A stretch of DNA of 64,000 nucleotides. It comes from Pseudomonadota bacterium. GTDB taxonomy: Bacteria > Desulfobacterota > Syntrophobacteria > Syntrophobacterales > Syntrophobacteraceae. The notes under the pieces are model-generated. The model did not search any database and was not told where the DNA came from. It saw only the letters and a program-made list of their open reading frames with translations. A program made the translations under genes and the position numbers. The stretch is taken from positions 1 through 64,000 of the forward strand of contig JAEZHY010000199.1 of NCBI GenBank assembly GCA_023416335.1. The letters run 5' to 3'. Below, in pieces: positions 45,482 to 53,931 of this stretch. Every line of letters starts with the position of its first letter. Within the stretch, counting starts at the first letter, position 1.

Positions 45482-47536
45482 ATGCCCAACCGTCTTGCAG
45501 GGGAGAAGAGCCCCTACCTGCTTCAACATGCCGGGAACCCGGTGGACTGGTATCCCTGGGGTGATGAGGCTTTCGAAAAAGCGCGCAGCGAAGACAAGCC
45601 CGTTTTCCTGTCGATAGGATACTCGACCTGCCACTGGTGTCATGTCATGGAGCATGAGTCGTTCGAGGACCAGGAGGTGGCTTCCCTGCTAAATCGGCAC
45701 TTCGTGTCCATCAAGGTGGACCGCGAAGAAAGGCCCGACATCGACCAGGTGTACATGACCGTCTGTCAGGCCACAACCGGCGCCGGCGGATGGCCGCTGA
45801 CCGTCTTCATGGGCCCGGACAAACGTCCGTTCTTTGCCGGCACATACTTCCCCAAGATTGCCCGCTTCGGCTCACCCGGTTTGATGGACGTTGCGCGCAG
45901 CATTGCCGACCTCTGGAAGACGCAGCGTGGAAAACTGGACAGAATCAGCGAGGAAATCACCCTTGCAATTCAGCCCAGACTTCCCGAGGAAGCGCGCCAG
46001 GCCCTCGGCAGAGACATCCTCTCCAGGGCGCACGAGCAGCTTCGTCAGACATTCGACCCCGTCTGGGGCGGATTCGGTTCGGCCCCCAAATTCCCGACGC
46101 CGCACAACGCCGGCTTTCTCCTGAGATGGCAAAAAAGAGACCCTGCGTCCGGTGCCGTCGAAATGGTCGAAAAGACCCTGCAGCAAATGCGCGCGGGTGG
46201 AATTTTCGACCAGATCGGGTTCGGGTTCCACAGGTATTCGGTCGATCAGAAATGGCTCGTCCCGCATTTCGAAAAGATGCTCTACGACCAGGCACTTCTG
46301 GCTCCGGTATACCTGAATGCGTTCCTCGTCACCGGAAACAGGGGATACGCACGCGTTGCCGAAGAGATTTTCGAATATGTCCTTCGGGATATGAAAAGCC
46401 CGGAGGGGGCGTTCTTTTCCGCCGAGGACGCGGACAGCGAAGGAAGAGAAGGTCTTTTTTATACGTGGACGCCCGGGCAGGTTTCCGAAGTTCTCGGAAA
46501 GGATGCCGGAGAGCTTTTCTGCCGTGCATTCGATATTACCCCGGAAGGCAATTTCGAGGAGGGACTGAGTATTCCGCATTTTCCGAAGCCGTTCGAGGAG
46601 CTTGCCCCGGAACTCGGGATGAGCGTTCCCGACCTTGAAGCCTCGCTTGAAGAGAGCAGGAGGAAGCTTTTTGCCGCGCGGGAAAGGCGAGTGCATCCCC
46701 TGAAAGACGATAAAATTCTCCTTGCCTGGAACGGGCTGATGATCTCCGCGCTCGCAAGGGGCGCCCAGGTGCTTGGCGATCCTTCCTATGCGGAAAGTGC
46801 GGGAGCCGCGGCGGATTTTCTCCTCTCTGTGATGCGGCAGTCGGGGCGGCTCAACCGCAGGTACCGCCAGGGCGAAGTTGCTCATCCGGCCTGCGCGGAT
46901 GATTACGCATTTCTGATCTGGGGGTTGCTCGACCTCTACGAAGCTGTTTTCGATCTGAAGTACCTCTCCGAGGCCGTCGGACTCCAGGAAGAGATGCTCA
47001 GGAATTTCTGGGATGTCCAAAACGGCGGATTCGAATTCACCGGAAAAGACAGCGAAGAAATGATCGCAAAGGAGAAAGTCCTCTACGACGGCGCGACTCC
47101 GTCGAGCAACTCGGTTTCCGCGCTGAACCTGCTGAGGCTCGGCAGGATGACCGGAAACACCGCATGGGAAGATCGGGCGGACCGGCTGATGAAATTCTTT
47201 TCCGGCCAGGTGTCTCTTCTTCCCCCGGCGTACACGCATTTTCTGCAGGCTGTCGATTTCGCCCTCGGACCGACCCGTGAAATAGTAATCGCCGGAGATC
47301 CCGCCTCCGGACCGGTCCGGGAAATGATCACAACGGTCAACCGTTCTTACATGCCGAACAGGGTGGTCATGCTCAAGGCAAAGGGAACGGCAGGCGACGG
47401 GCTGTCCGGTCTGGCGCCTTTTACAGCGGAAATCCCGGTCGAAGATGCCGGAGCCGCCGTTTACGTCTGCGAGAATTTCAGTTGCCGCAAGCCCGTTACG
47501 AATCCCGCCGAATTGGAGTCAGTTCTCCAGGAATGA
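45482..47536 (+). CDS. SSP411/YyaL-like protein (thioredoxin domain + (alpha/alpha)6 barrel)
   Basis: 684 residues. The N-terminal thioredoxin-like domain carries the family hallmark [21 protein letters not shown] and [16 protein letters not shown] (CxxC). It is followed by [25 protein letters not shown] and a large epimerase-like (alpha/alpha)6 barrel ([42 protein letters not shown]). Full-length for the family. The biochemical role is unsettled; the operon with peroxiredoxin and TlpA genes supports a redox function. Confidence 0.92.
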   Translation: MPNRLAGEKSPYLLQHAGNPVDWYPWGDEAFEKARSEDKPVFLSIGYSTCHWCHVMEHESFEDQEVASLLNRHFVSIKVDREERPDIDQVYMTVCQATTGAGGWPLTVFMGPDKRPFFAGTYFPKIARFGSPGLMDVARSIADLWKTQRGKLDRISEEITLAIQPRLPEEARQALGRDILSRAHEQLRQTFDPVWGGFGSAPKFPTPHNAGFLLRWQKRDPASGAVEMVEKTLQQMRAGGIFDQIGFGFHRYSVDQKWLVPHFEKMLYDQALLAPVYLNAFLVTGNRGYARVAEEIFEYVLRDMKSPEGAFFSAEDADSEGREGLFYTWTPGQVSEVLGKDAGELFCRAFDITPEGNFEEGLSIPHFPKPFEELAPELGMSVPDLEASLEESRRKLFAARERRVHPLKDDKILLAWNGLMISALARGAQVLGDPSYAESAGAAADFLLSVMRQSGRLNRRYRQGEVAHPACADDYAFLIWGLLDLYEAVFDLKYLSEAVGLQEEMLRNFWDVQNGGFEFTGKDSEEMIAKEKVLYDGATPSSNSVSALNLLRLGRMTGNTAWEDRADRLMKFFSGQVSLLPPAYTHFLQAVDFALGPTREIVIAGDPASGPVREMITTVNRSYMPNRVVMLKAKGTAGDGLSGLAPFTAEIPVEDAGAAVYVCENFSCRKPVTNPAELESVLQE

Positions 47537-47543
47537 GGGATTT

Positions 47544-47590
47544 TGGCGCGATTATGGCGTGATTGTCTAGCAAATGGCGGGATTGTGGCG
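47544..47590 (+). promoter_or_regulatory. Phased TGGCG repeats, probable enhancer-binding sites
   Basis: TGGCG occurs at 47544, 47555, 47575 and 47586 (spacings 11, 20, 11), the middle two followed by a GATTGT. Two pairs each one helical turn apart, separated by three turns, about 95-140 bp upstream of the predicted sigma-54 start. This is the usual place for an activator. Confidence 0.55.
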
Positions 47591-47655
47591 AAAAGGGTGA
47601 AACCTGTTAAATTCTTAAATTGCCGGAATTATTATAAAATTATTTAGTTTGAGAA

Positions 47656-47673
47656 TTGGTACGCTCTTTGCTT
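47656..47673 (+). promoter_or_regulatory. Sigma-54 (-24/-12) promoter
   Basis: TTGGTACGctctTTGCTT matches the consensus TTGGCACG-N4-TTGCW with a single mismatch. GG (47658-59) and GC (47670-71) are exactly 12 apart. AT-rich DNA fills the 45 bp upstream. Confidence 0.8.
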
Positions 47674-47682
47674 ATTACATAT

Positions 47683-47750
47683 GGTCAAGAGAAACCAACT
47701 CTTTCCTCCTCTAAAGCTAACCGGTTCTAGCCCCTCCGGTTAGCTTTTTT
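47683..47750 (+). ncRNA. Candidate sigma-54-dependent small RNA with anti-Shine-Dalgarno motif
   Basis: Predicted start ~47683 (12 bases past the -12 GC) and end at the T run 47745-47750, giving a ~68-nt RNA. A 5' mini-hairpin AAGAG (47687-47691)/CTCTT (47699-47703) is followed by an unpaired UUCCUCCUCU tract, complementary to AGGAGG ribosome sites. The terminator hairpin comes next, whose loop carries CCCCU. An ATG at 47681 heads a 20-codon frame without ribosome site, unlikely to be translated. Confidence 0.6.
47713..47750 (+). terminator. Strong intrinsic terminator of the candidate sRNA
   Basis: 12-bp perfect stem aaagctaaccgg/ccggttagcttt, 11-base loop, then a run of T. It ends 33 bases before the FMN-reductase ATG, so that gene must have its own promoter or depend on read-through. 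Confidence 0.9.
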
Positions 47751-47782
47751 GTTTGGCTCACTTAAAAGCCCAGGATAGCAAA

Positions 47783-48631
47783 ATGGAAAAAATTCTGCTC
47801 GGAATTTCCGCCTCCCCGCGCAAACACGGAAACTGTGAACTGCTCATAAAAGAGATCTTCGGCCGGCTCGGAGAAGGATGGGAACTGCGCCTTGTACGCT
47901 TGGCCGACCGGGACATAAAGCCCTGCCGAGCCTGTTATCAGTGCCTTTTCAATAAGATGAGATGTCCCCAGGAGGACGATTTTCTGTCCGTTCTGGACGA
48001 GCTTGCCGGGGCCGATGCCTTCGTGGCGGCCGCGCCTGCCTACCTGCTTTCCGCGAACGGGAGTCTCAAGAGATTTCTCGACCGGGGACTTCAATTCTAT
48101 GCGTATGTCGACAGGCTGTGGGCAAAGCCGGGCGTCGGTGTTGCCGTCGCGGGTATCGAGGGCAGGGAAGGGAGTACGAAGCTCGGTGTGGAGAATTTCA
48201 TCAAGATGGCCATGGGAGACCTTCGGGGTTCGGCGGTGATCTACGGGGCCCTTCCGGGCGAGACCTTGCTTTCCGCCGAAAACCGGGAAACCCCGGCGAG
48301 GCTTGCACTGGCGCTGACGGATCCCGAAAAGCGGCTGAAACCCGAAGGCCCGGTATGTCCGCTTTGCGGGGGAGACACGTTCAGGTTCCTGCCCGAGGGC
48401 GCAATCCGGTGCATGCTCTGCAGCGGTTCGGGCAATTATGTGTGGAAAGACGGGTCCCTTCACGTCGAGATCGAACCGGGCGAGCATCCGTTCATTATGA
48501 GCAAGGAGGAAGCAATCCTCCATGCCGAATGGCTGCGGGGAATGAAGGATAAGTTCCTCAAGCGCAGGAAAGAGTTGAAGGAGGTCGTGAGGAACTATCT
48601 CGGAGTGGGCAGGGTGGTTGGAGAGAAATGA
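47783..48631 (+). CDS. NAD(P)H-dependent FMN reductase-like flavoprotein with zinc-ribbon tail
   Basis: 282 residues from ATG 47783 (AGGA seven bases upstream). Flavodoxin-like fold: KILLGISASPRKHGNCELL (FMN phosphate loop), DIKPCRACYQCLFNKMRCPQ (Cys cluster found in iron-sulfur flavoproteins), VAAAPAYLLSANGSLKRFLDR. An extra C-terminal ribbon (CPLCGGDTFRFLP...IRCMLCSGSG) is added. Likely an electron-transfer flavoprotein of anaerobes. The ~70-nt sRNA candidate ends directly upstream. Confidence 0.85.
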   Translation: MEKILLGISASPRKHGNCELLIKEIFGRLGEGWELRLVRLADRDIKPCRACYQCLFNKMRCPQEDDFLSVLDELAGADAFVAAAPAYLLSANGSLKRFLDRGLQFYAYVDRLWAKPGVGVAVAGIEGREGSTKLGVENFIKMAMGDLRGSAVIYGALPGETLLSAENRETPARLALALTDPEKRLKPEGPVCPLCGGDTFRFLPEGAIRCMLCSGSGNYVWKDGSLHVEIEPGEHPFIMSKEEAILHAEWLRGMKDKFLKRRKELKEVVRNYLGVGRVVGEK

Positions 48632-48644
48632 TGGAAAGCCTGTT

Positions 48645-48965
48645 TCAGACAGCAGGAGATTGAGGGATACAGTCGATGCACCGGGATCCCTCAGCACTGT
48701 GATAGGCATCCCACAGGTCAACAGCGTTCTGTAGGTTCAGCCACATCTGCGGACTCGTATTTGTGAATTTGCCAAGACGCAAAGCCATATCGGCGCTGAT
48801 GCCCCGCTTCCCGTTGACGAGTTCGTTTATCGTCCTGCGGTGAACCTTGAGCCTGTCGGCCAGTTGCTGCTGAGTGAGGCCGAGTTCTTCCAGGATGTCT
48901 TCCCTGATGAATTCACCGGGATGTATGGGTCTGTTTTTCGGGAGCATCGATATGCCGTTTCTCAT
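48645..48965 (-). CDS. higA: HigA-type antitoxin
   Basis: 106 residues, XRE-family HTH with the HigA opening IHPGEFIREDILEELGLTQQQLADRLKVH and MWLNLQNAVDLWDA. Its ATG overlaps the toxin stop (TGATG) and GAGG lies nine bases upstream. It is expected to bind HigB and repress the operon at the palindrome 49262-49274. Confidence 0.9.
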   Translation of the reverse strand: MRNGISMLPKNRPIHPGEFIREDILEELGLTQQQLADRLKVHRRTINELVNGKRGISADMALRLGKFTNTSPQMWLNLQNAVDLWDAYHSAEGSRCIDCIPQSPAV

Positions 48966-49246
48966 CAGTGATAATCCTCAAAAAGAACATTCTCGGCTTT
49001 GTCGCCCGACCATTCAAACGAAATACGCCATCGGTCGTTAATCCAAATTGAGTAGCGCGTTGGATAATATCCTTCGAGTGCGTGTAACCTGTTCGAAGCA
49101 GGAAAATAGAGATCCTCGATCCTGGTAGCTGCCGCAAGCTGTAACAATCTTCTTCTTGCTCGATCGTAAACCGATTTGTCTAAACGCGCTACCTTTTCCC
49201 CGTCGAAGATCTGTTCAGTCCTTTTGTCTTTGAAAGAACCTATCAC
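48965..49246 (-). CDS. higB: HigB-type toxin (mRNA interferase)
   Basis: 93 residues from GTG 49246, preceded by AAGGAG; the resulting start VIGSFKDKRTEQIFDG matches HigB proteins, whereas the ATG further upstream lies in the operator. RelE-like fold: RRRLLQLAAATRIEDLYFPASNRLHALEG and YSIWINDRWRISFEW with the C-terminal catalytic region intact. Toxin-first order is normal for higBA. Confidence 0.9.
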   Translation of the reverse strand: MIGSFKDKRTEQIFDGEKVARLDKSVYDRARRRLLQLAAATRIEDLYFPASNRLHALEGYYPTRYSIWINDRWRISFEWSGDKAENVLFEDYH

Positions 49247-49261
49247 CCCCCTCTCCTTGTG

Positions 49262-49274
49262 TGTTACATGGTAA
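49262..49274. promoter_or_regulatory. higBA operator palindrome
   Basis: GTTACatgGTAAC, a perfect dyad directly upstream of the higB ribosome site, with a further GGTAAC half-site at 49281. The likely target of the HigB-HigA complex. Confidence 0.55.
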
Positions 49275-49354
49275 CGCACAAGGTAACAAAAAACAATCAT
49301 ATTCGATATGTTTTGGAGAGAGAGTTCCAGCTAATATAGTAGGGTGTCGTGCCG

Positions 49355-49490
49355 GATGGTGCCGCGGGAGGCAAGAGGGTTCGGCAGACAGAACTGATTC
49401 AATTCCTGCAGTTCTTCGGCAGGGGGCTCAGCTCCGCCCCTCCTGTCCTTCGGACCCGGGCAGCAAAAGACGCTGCCCGGGCCACCCTCC
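49355..49490. repeat. Interspersed repeat family D, larger copy
   Basis: 'gccgcgggaggcaagaggg' ... 'cccctcctgtccttcggacccgggcagcaaaagacgctgcccgggcc', related to 26660-26735. It contains a cccgggcagc/gctgcccggg hairpin. Confidence 0.65.
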
Positions 49491-49564
49491 GTTCAATGCT
49501 CCTATTTCGACGATGTTGGCACTAAAATGACGTGCCTCTTACTATTCACACTTCGATTCTTTGT

Positions 49565-49723
49565 TCAGATATCGGACAAATCCTCTCCTGGAGCTATTGT
49601 CAATCCCGGGCGATGACGGTCGAATTCCCTTTCCCACTTGCCGTTGTCGCAAACCAGGGTCTCACCTGTGAGAGACAGCTGCGCACCGTCCGGATATTTC
49701 TTCCCCTCGTATTCGCATTCCAT
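49565..49723 (-). CDS. Tiny Cys-containing protein, paralogue of 57547-57687
   Basis: 52 residues, MECEYEGKKYPDGAQLSL...VCDNGKWEREF. ATG 49723 has AAGGAG eight bases upstream. It shares the pattern C-x-Y-E-G-K-K-(F/Y)-x2-G-(A/S)-Q ... C-x-(D/N)-G-x-W-E with the 46-residue product at 57547. It resembles small beta-hairpin domains of the DUF1496/VWC-like kind; that likeness is by eye. Function unknown; probably cytoplasmic, as there is no signal peptide. The remaining gap to 50115 shows nothing else. Confidence 0.6.
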   Translation of the reverse strand: MECEYEGKKYPDGAQLSLTGETLVCDNGKWEREFDRHRPGLTIAPGEDLSDI

Positions 49724-50115
49724 AGCGGCGCTCCTTGCATTTCAAATCCTTACAATCTTTTGATAAACACTCTCGGCGGCCATCTCCACTCAGTCCGTCT
49801 CATGATTGTGCGGCCATTGTCGCAAGCCGGGAATGCCTATTTAACCTGCCCGCGATAAACCGACCCCGAAGAGGTTTATAATTCATAATTAATCGGCTAA
49901 GATATCCGCGATCGAAATGAAGCGCGTAACCCCGTCCCCATGCCGGTCGGTTTATCCGCATTCTTGAAACAAGCATGTTGAAAGGGTTGAGGTCCTCCCT
50001 GCGTCCCGATTCCCTCCGGGCAGGAACGGATTTTCCTCGTGCAGGGCAGGGGTAATCATAAACCTGGAGCGCCTCCTTACGGCCGCTTCCCTAACTTTGG
50101 CAGGTGCGTATTTCC

Positions 50116-51045
50116 ATGGAACAAGATGCAGGTCATATATCCAATTTTTCAACCAACCATCCTTCCGGTTGGGACACCGAACAATTTCGCGAGAACTGGT
50201 TCGCCTTCCTCGAATCGATTGTAGAAGAGAGCAGTTCCCTGGTTCCCCCACGGCGTATCCGGTATCAGATCGAACAAACCGCTGTTTTTCAGGAAGTGGT
50301 GGCCGACTGGGAGAACCTGAACGGCTCTCAGCGCCTGGATGCGTGGAAAAAATTGCTCATGTGCGCCGAAGAGAGTTCGCGGGACATCCTGCCGACCTGT
50401 GTCCAATGCGGGGAGTGCTGCCGTAAGGGAAGTCCGACGCTCCATGCCGAGGACCTCGAAATTCTCCGGGAAGGGAAAATCCCCTGGGAGCAACTCGTGA
50501 CCTTGAGGAAAGGGGAACCGGCGCTTTCTCCTTTCGACGGCAGGCCGTTCGTTCTTCCGGAGGAGAGGGTAAAAATCAGGGAAAAAGAAGGTTCGCAGGA
50601 ATGCGTGTTTCTGGATGAGAAAACCGAGCGGTGTTCCATCTATTCGGACCGCCCGCTCCAGTGCCGCGCCCAGGCCTGCTGGGACCCGATGCCCGCCCGT
50701 GACCTCGCGGAACAACCTTTTCTTCTTCGAAAGCAGATATTCGAAGGAGTCGATGTCCTAGTCGAAATGATCTCCGAGCATGACAAACGCTGCGATTTCG
50801 AAGCCCTCACGGAAGCCTTCGAGAAGCTGCAGGAAAACGAAGGCCGGAATATTCAGGATATTATCGGGCTGCTGTCATACGAGGAGCATTTCCGGGAGTT
50901 TGTCAGCGGACAGTTCAAGATTCCGCGGGAGAACATGGAACTTCTTTTCGGCCGCAGTTTCGTCCGTATGCTTCCACTTTTCGGATACCGCGTGGAGCAG
51001 GATGCGGAAGGCAACAACTGCATCGTTCCCGACAAGCAGGCATAA
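50116..51045 (+). CDS. YkgJ-like (zinc/iron-chelating CxxCxxCC) protein
   Basis: 309 residues. The central YkgJ domain has CVQCGECCRKGSPTLHAEDLE, FLDEKTERCSIYSDRPLQCRAQACW, the conserved cysteine set (CxxCxxCC...CxxYxxRPxxCR) thought to bind zinc or an Fe-S cluster. N-terminal ~95 residues and C-terminal ~110 residues are unassigned helices. Start ATG 50116 preferred; GTG 50104 is possible. Convergent with the glycosyltransferase, three bases apart. Confidence 0.75.
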   Translation: MEQDAGHISNFSTNHPSGWDTEQFRENWFAFLESIVEESSSLVPPRRIRYQIEQTAVFQEVVADWENLNGSQRLDAWKKLLMCAEESSRDILPTCVQCGECCRKGSPTLHAEDLEILREGKIPWEQLVTLRKGEPALSPFDGRPFVLPEERVKIREKEGSQECVFLDEKTERCSIYSDRPLQCRAQACWDPMPARDLAEQPFLLRKQIFEGVDVLVEMISEHDKRCDFEALTEAFEKLQENEGRNIQDIIGLLSYEEHFREFVSGQFKIPRENMELLFGRSFVRMLPLFGYRVEQDAEGNNCIVPDKQA

Positions 51046-51048
51046 AAG

Positions 51049-52596
51049 TTAGCACCCGGCCAGCTTTCGAGCCTGTATCATGAGTTCGCTTGCTTCTTTT
51101 TCATAGCCTGCTTCCCTGAGGAGTACGGCGCATTTTATATAGGGAAGCTCAAACGTGGGGAAAATCTCCATCGCAGTTCTGAAGTATTCCATCGCGAGCG
51201 GGAGGTTCCCCTTTCCTGCAGCGAGTTCTCCCCGGGCCATCCACGTACGGATGGATTCCGGGTTGAGTTCGAGGCATCTTTCGAGCGCCCGGTCGGCGGA
51301 TTCCGAAAAAAAACACCCACAGAATCGGGGCATGTAATCCCGAGGTTCGAGTTGCGACGCCTCGAGAAAACATGCCCCGGCCTGATCTCGTCTTCCTGCG
51401 TTTCCGGCAGTCATGCCGTCGTTCATCAGGTGCTCGAACCTGGTGGACTGAAGGAGCGCATGCCTGCCGCTTACCTTCGCGCCCTCCGTGGAGGCGAACC
51501 GGGCAAATACGGTTTCAGTCGATTTCCTTCTTTCCTTTTTCGCATGCCCATACCCGAGAAGCTGTCTGTAAAATGCCACCCTGTCCTGACCGTGATCGAG
51601 CTGCAGGCGCTCCTTCAAAACATAATTCCTGGCCGCGCCGGATATTCTCTTTCTGAGCGAGGGGTTGTCGGCGAGTGTTGCCAGGATTGAAATGAACTGT
51701 TCCTGCGTGTTGAAGAGAAAGCCGGTCTCGCCGTTTCTCACGACGCCGGGGTAGGGGCCCGCGGCCTGGAGGACCGGGATCGTTCCGTGAACGGCGTACT
51801 CGAGAAACTTTACGTCCGACCTGGATCTGTTAAACGGAGTGTCTTTGAGTGGAGCGATTCCTATTTCGATGGTGTTCACGAAGCGGTAATAATCGGAAAG
51901 AGACCCCGGGTGGGTCCTTTTCCTGAGCCGGTCCGGAAGGGGCGCGAAGATGTTCCAGACCGCATCCCCACACATCAGGTGAAGCCGCACATCGTTTCTC
52001 GAAGAGATCCAACGCATGAGGGGCGCGGCGTACTGGGCCAGGTCCTCGAAGTGGCCGATCGAGCCTCCCCACCCGACGATCAATTCCCTCTTTTCGTCAT
52101 TCATTCTCTCTGGCGGAACATCCAGGATATGGTTCGGGAATACTCTCGAGACAGGATTCAAAAAACCGTATTTCCTCTGCAGTTCGGGGCTGCTGAACTG
52201 CATTGCGTCGCATGACCTTGCAAGACGCTTCAGGAGCAGGGTGTTCTCCGGATTCTGGTAAAAAGCGTGTACGCGGCTCCCTTTGGGGACATCGTTGAGA
52301 TCGTCGCAAAGCTCGTAGACCGTGAGCTTTCCTTCGGACCTTCTCCTTTTGATTACGGGAAGCAAATCCGGGCAGCAGATATTGTTGAGAATGAGGACGT
52401 CCGCCTCATGCATTATTTCTATTCGGTGCCGGTGCACATAGGTGAAGTTGAGGACATGGACCGCTTCGCAATGGGCCATGCCGACCCCGGGAGCATAGGT
52501 CCTGTAATAAAAGTCGCCCCCCGATTCCTCCTGGGGCGTATCCACCTGGGCTATTACGAGCGGAAAGTCTCCCGCTGAATACGATCCGGCCTGCAT
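51049..52596 (-). CDS. Glycosyltransferase with C-terminal TPR region (possible flagellin glycosylation)
   Basis: 515 residues. A GT4-like glycosyltransferase spans ~1-350 (DVLILNNICCPDLLP, VGWGGSIGHFEDLAQ, FLEYAVHGTIPVLQAAGPYPGVVRNGETGFLF), followed by ~150 residues of TPR-type helices (ASQLEPRDYMPRF, RALERCLELNPESIRTW, AMEYFRTAMEIFPTFELPY). TPR-GT fusions often glycosylate proteins. It is transcribed divergently from flagellin with a 378-bp gap, so flagellin is the obvious candidate substrate (inference). RBS AGAGGA. Confidence 0.8.
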   Translation of the reverse strand: MQAGSYSAGDFPLVIAQVDTPQEESGGDFYYRTYAPGVGMAHCEAVHVLNFTYVHRHRIEIMHEADVLILNNICCPDLLPVIKRRRSEGKLTVYELCDDLNDVPKGSRVHAFYQNPENTLLLKRLARSCDAMQFSSPELQRKYGFLNPVSRVFPNHILDVPPERMNDEKRELIVGWGGSIGHFEDLAQYAAPLMRWISSRNDVRLHLMCGDAVWNIFAPLPDRLRKRTHPGSLSDYYRFVNTIEIGIAPLKDTPFNRSRSDVKFLEYAVHGTIPVLQAAGPYPGVVRNGETGFLFNTQEQFISILATLADNPSLRKRISGAARNYVLKERLQLDHGQDRVAFYRQLLGYGHAKKERRKSTETVFARFASTEGAKVSGRHALLQSTRFEHLMNDGMTAGNAGRRDQAGACFLEASQLEPRDYMPRFCGCFFSESADRALERCLELNPESIRTWMARGELAAGKGNLPLAMEYFRTAMEIFPTFELPYIKCAVLLREAGYEKEASELMIQARKLAGC

Positions 52597-52974
52597 TCCG
52601 ATCCTCTTGGTATGTCAACCTCTTGACGGCAAACCGCGGCCACGAAGCGGATCCGGTCCGCTCTTCAGTAGGCACCGGCCGGCCGCTTTACTCCAAGGCT
52701 CCAAGGTTTTACGGGGAGCCCGGCAATTACTCACGGCCCGGAGAGCGCTCCCTCATTTTGTTGCCTCTGGAGTTGGATGCAGAGTTGATGCCAAAAAAGG
52801 CGCACCGATCCGGGCCGTGATTGCATTTGATGAAAAGGGGGATGGGCTCTTGAAAAAATTCTAAAGTCCATTCCGGTTCGTGTCGATTTAGTAGTCAAAG
52901 CGAAAGAAAATGGACTGTAGAATGGCTTAAAACTCTGACAAGGATGTCACGAACTACTTCAAGGAGGAATTACC
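52597..52974. other. Intergenic between glycosyltransferase and flagellin
   Basis: Apart from the candidate sigma-28 promoter (52862-52889) nothing is recognised; an 85-codon + frame (52607-52864) shows no ribosome site or conserved look. Confidence 0.4.
52862..52889 (+). promoter_or_regulatory. Candidate sigma-28 (FliA) promoter of flagellin
   Basis: TAAA (52862-52865), 16 bases, GTCGATTT (52882-52889), compared with TAAA-N15-GCCGATAA. The leader would be about 80 bases. Confidence 0.45.
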
Positions 52975-53811
52975 ATGGGACTTAAAGTCAATACCAACAT
53001 CGAAGCGGTGAACGTCCACAACAACCTGATTAACACCAACAACGCAGTTGCGGACTCCCTCAAGAAACTGTCTTCAGGCTTGAGAATCACGGCGGCCAAG
53101 GACGATGCCGCCGGCTTCGCGGTCGCCAACGCTTTCAAGGCAAAGATTGCATCGATGCGGGTTGCCTCGCAGAATGCGGCTGAAGCACAGTCGATGCTTC
53201 AGGTTGCGGATGGCGCTTACAACAAGATCCACGACATTCTGGTCCGGATGAAATCGCTTGCGACCCAGGCATCTTCCGGGCAGTCGCAAGACAACCTGAA
53301 GACGATGAACAACGAATTCGGCCTGCTGCAGGACGAAATCGACCGTATCGCGAAATCCACCAAGTACGGTTCGACGACCCTGGTAGATGCAAGCACGACC
53401 GCTCTGAACGGTATTACCTTCCAGGTCGGTGCCACCAACACGGCTGACGACAAGATCAAGGTTTCGTTCAACGGCGCTACTGCGGCCTGCCTGAGTGTGG
53501 ACAAGACGAGCATCGACATCAGCGGGCTCACCAGTGCCCAGTCCGCCATGGACGCCATCGACAAAGCCCTCGTTTCGATCAACTCCTACATGGGTGAAAT
53601 CGGTGCTTACCAGAACAGGCTGCAGTACACGGTTGAGAACCTCGCAATAAGCATCGAGAACTTCTCTGCCTCGGAATCGACGATCCGCGACGTTGACATG
53701 GCGGACGAAATGACGAAGTTCACCAAGAACCAGATTCTCCAGCAGTCAGGTATGGCGATGCTGGCACAGGCAAACCAGGCTCCTCAGCAGGTGCTCACAC
53801 TGCTCAGGTAA
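52975..53811 (+). CDS. fliC: Flagellin
   Basis: 278 residues, a short flagellin. The conserved N-terminal D0/D1 (LKVNTNIEAVNVHNNLINTN, LKKLSSGLRITAAKDDAAGFAVAN) and C-terminal D0 (TEFTKNQ-type segment, ILQQSGMAMLAQANQAPQQVLTLL) are joined by a minimal ~80-residue middle, so the filament surface domain is small. Ser/Thr-rich middle (STTALNG, SFNGATAACL) offers O-glycosylation sites. RBS AAGGAGG. Single gene with its own terminator. Confidence 0.96.
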   Translation: MGLKVNTNIEAVNVHNNLINTNNAVADSLKKLSSGLRITAAKDDAAGFAVANAFKAKIASMRVASQNAAEAQSMLQVADGAYNKIHDILVRMKSLATQASSGQSQDNLKTMNNEFGLLQDEIDRIAKSTKYGSTTLVDASTTALNGITFQVGATNTADDKIKVSFNGATAACLSVDKTSIDISGLTSAQSAMDAIDKALVSINSYMGEIGAYQNRLQYTVENLAISIENFSASESTIRDVDMADEMTKFTKNQILQQSGMAMLAQANQAPQQVLTLLR

Positions 53812-53849
53812 TCCGGCAACGAAGAATTCCCATTCTGCAGTTCGGGAGG

Positions 53850-53874
53850 AGGCGGTCCAAAAGACCGCCTTTTC
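53850..53874 (+). terminator. Flagellin terminator
   Basis: aggcggtc/gaccgcct stem with a caaaa loop followed by TTTT. Confidence 0.85.
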
Positions 53875-53897
53875 CATTTTGGACACTGGCAAAAAGG

Positions 53898-53926
53898 AAC
53901 GGCCCGCCGGAGAGAGGCGGGCCGTT
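53898..53926 (-). terminator. leuA terminator
   Basis: 11-bp stem aacggcccgcc/ggcgggccgtt, 7-base loop; minus strand continues CCTTTTTGCC and plus strand TCTTTTT, so it can act both ways. Confidence 0.8.
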
Positions 53927-53931
53927 TCTTT

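Noticed and set aside
45872..47239. A 455-codon minus-strand frame opposite the SSP411-like gene
   Set aside because: Arg/Glu-rich shadow without recognisable motifs; the + frame is a full-length family member.
47681..47743. A 20-codon frame within the candidate sRNA
   Set aside because: No ribosome site, begins at the predicted transcription start and runs through the terminator stem.
49532..49858. A 108-codon + frame
   Set aside because: Overlaps the better-supported 52-codon minus-strand gene with its ribosome site and paralogue.
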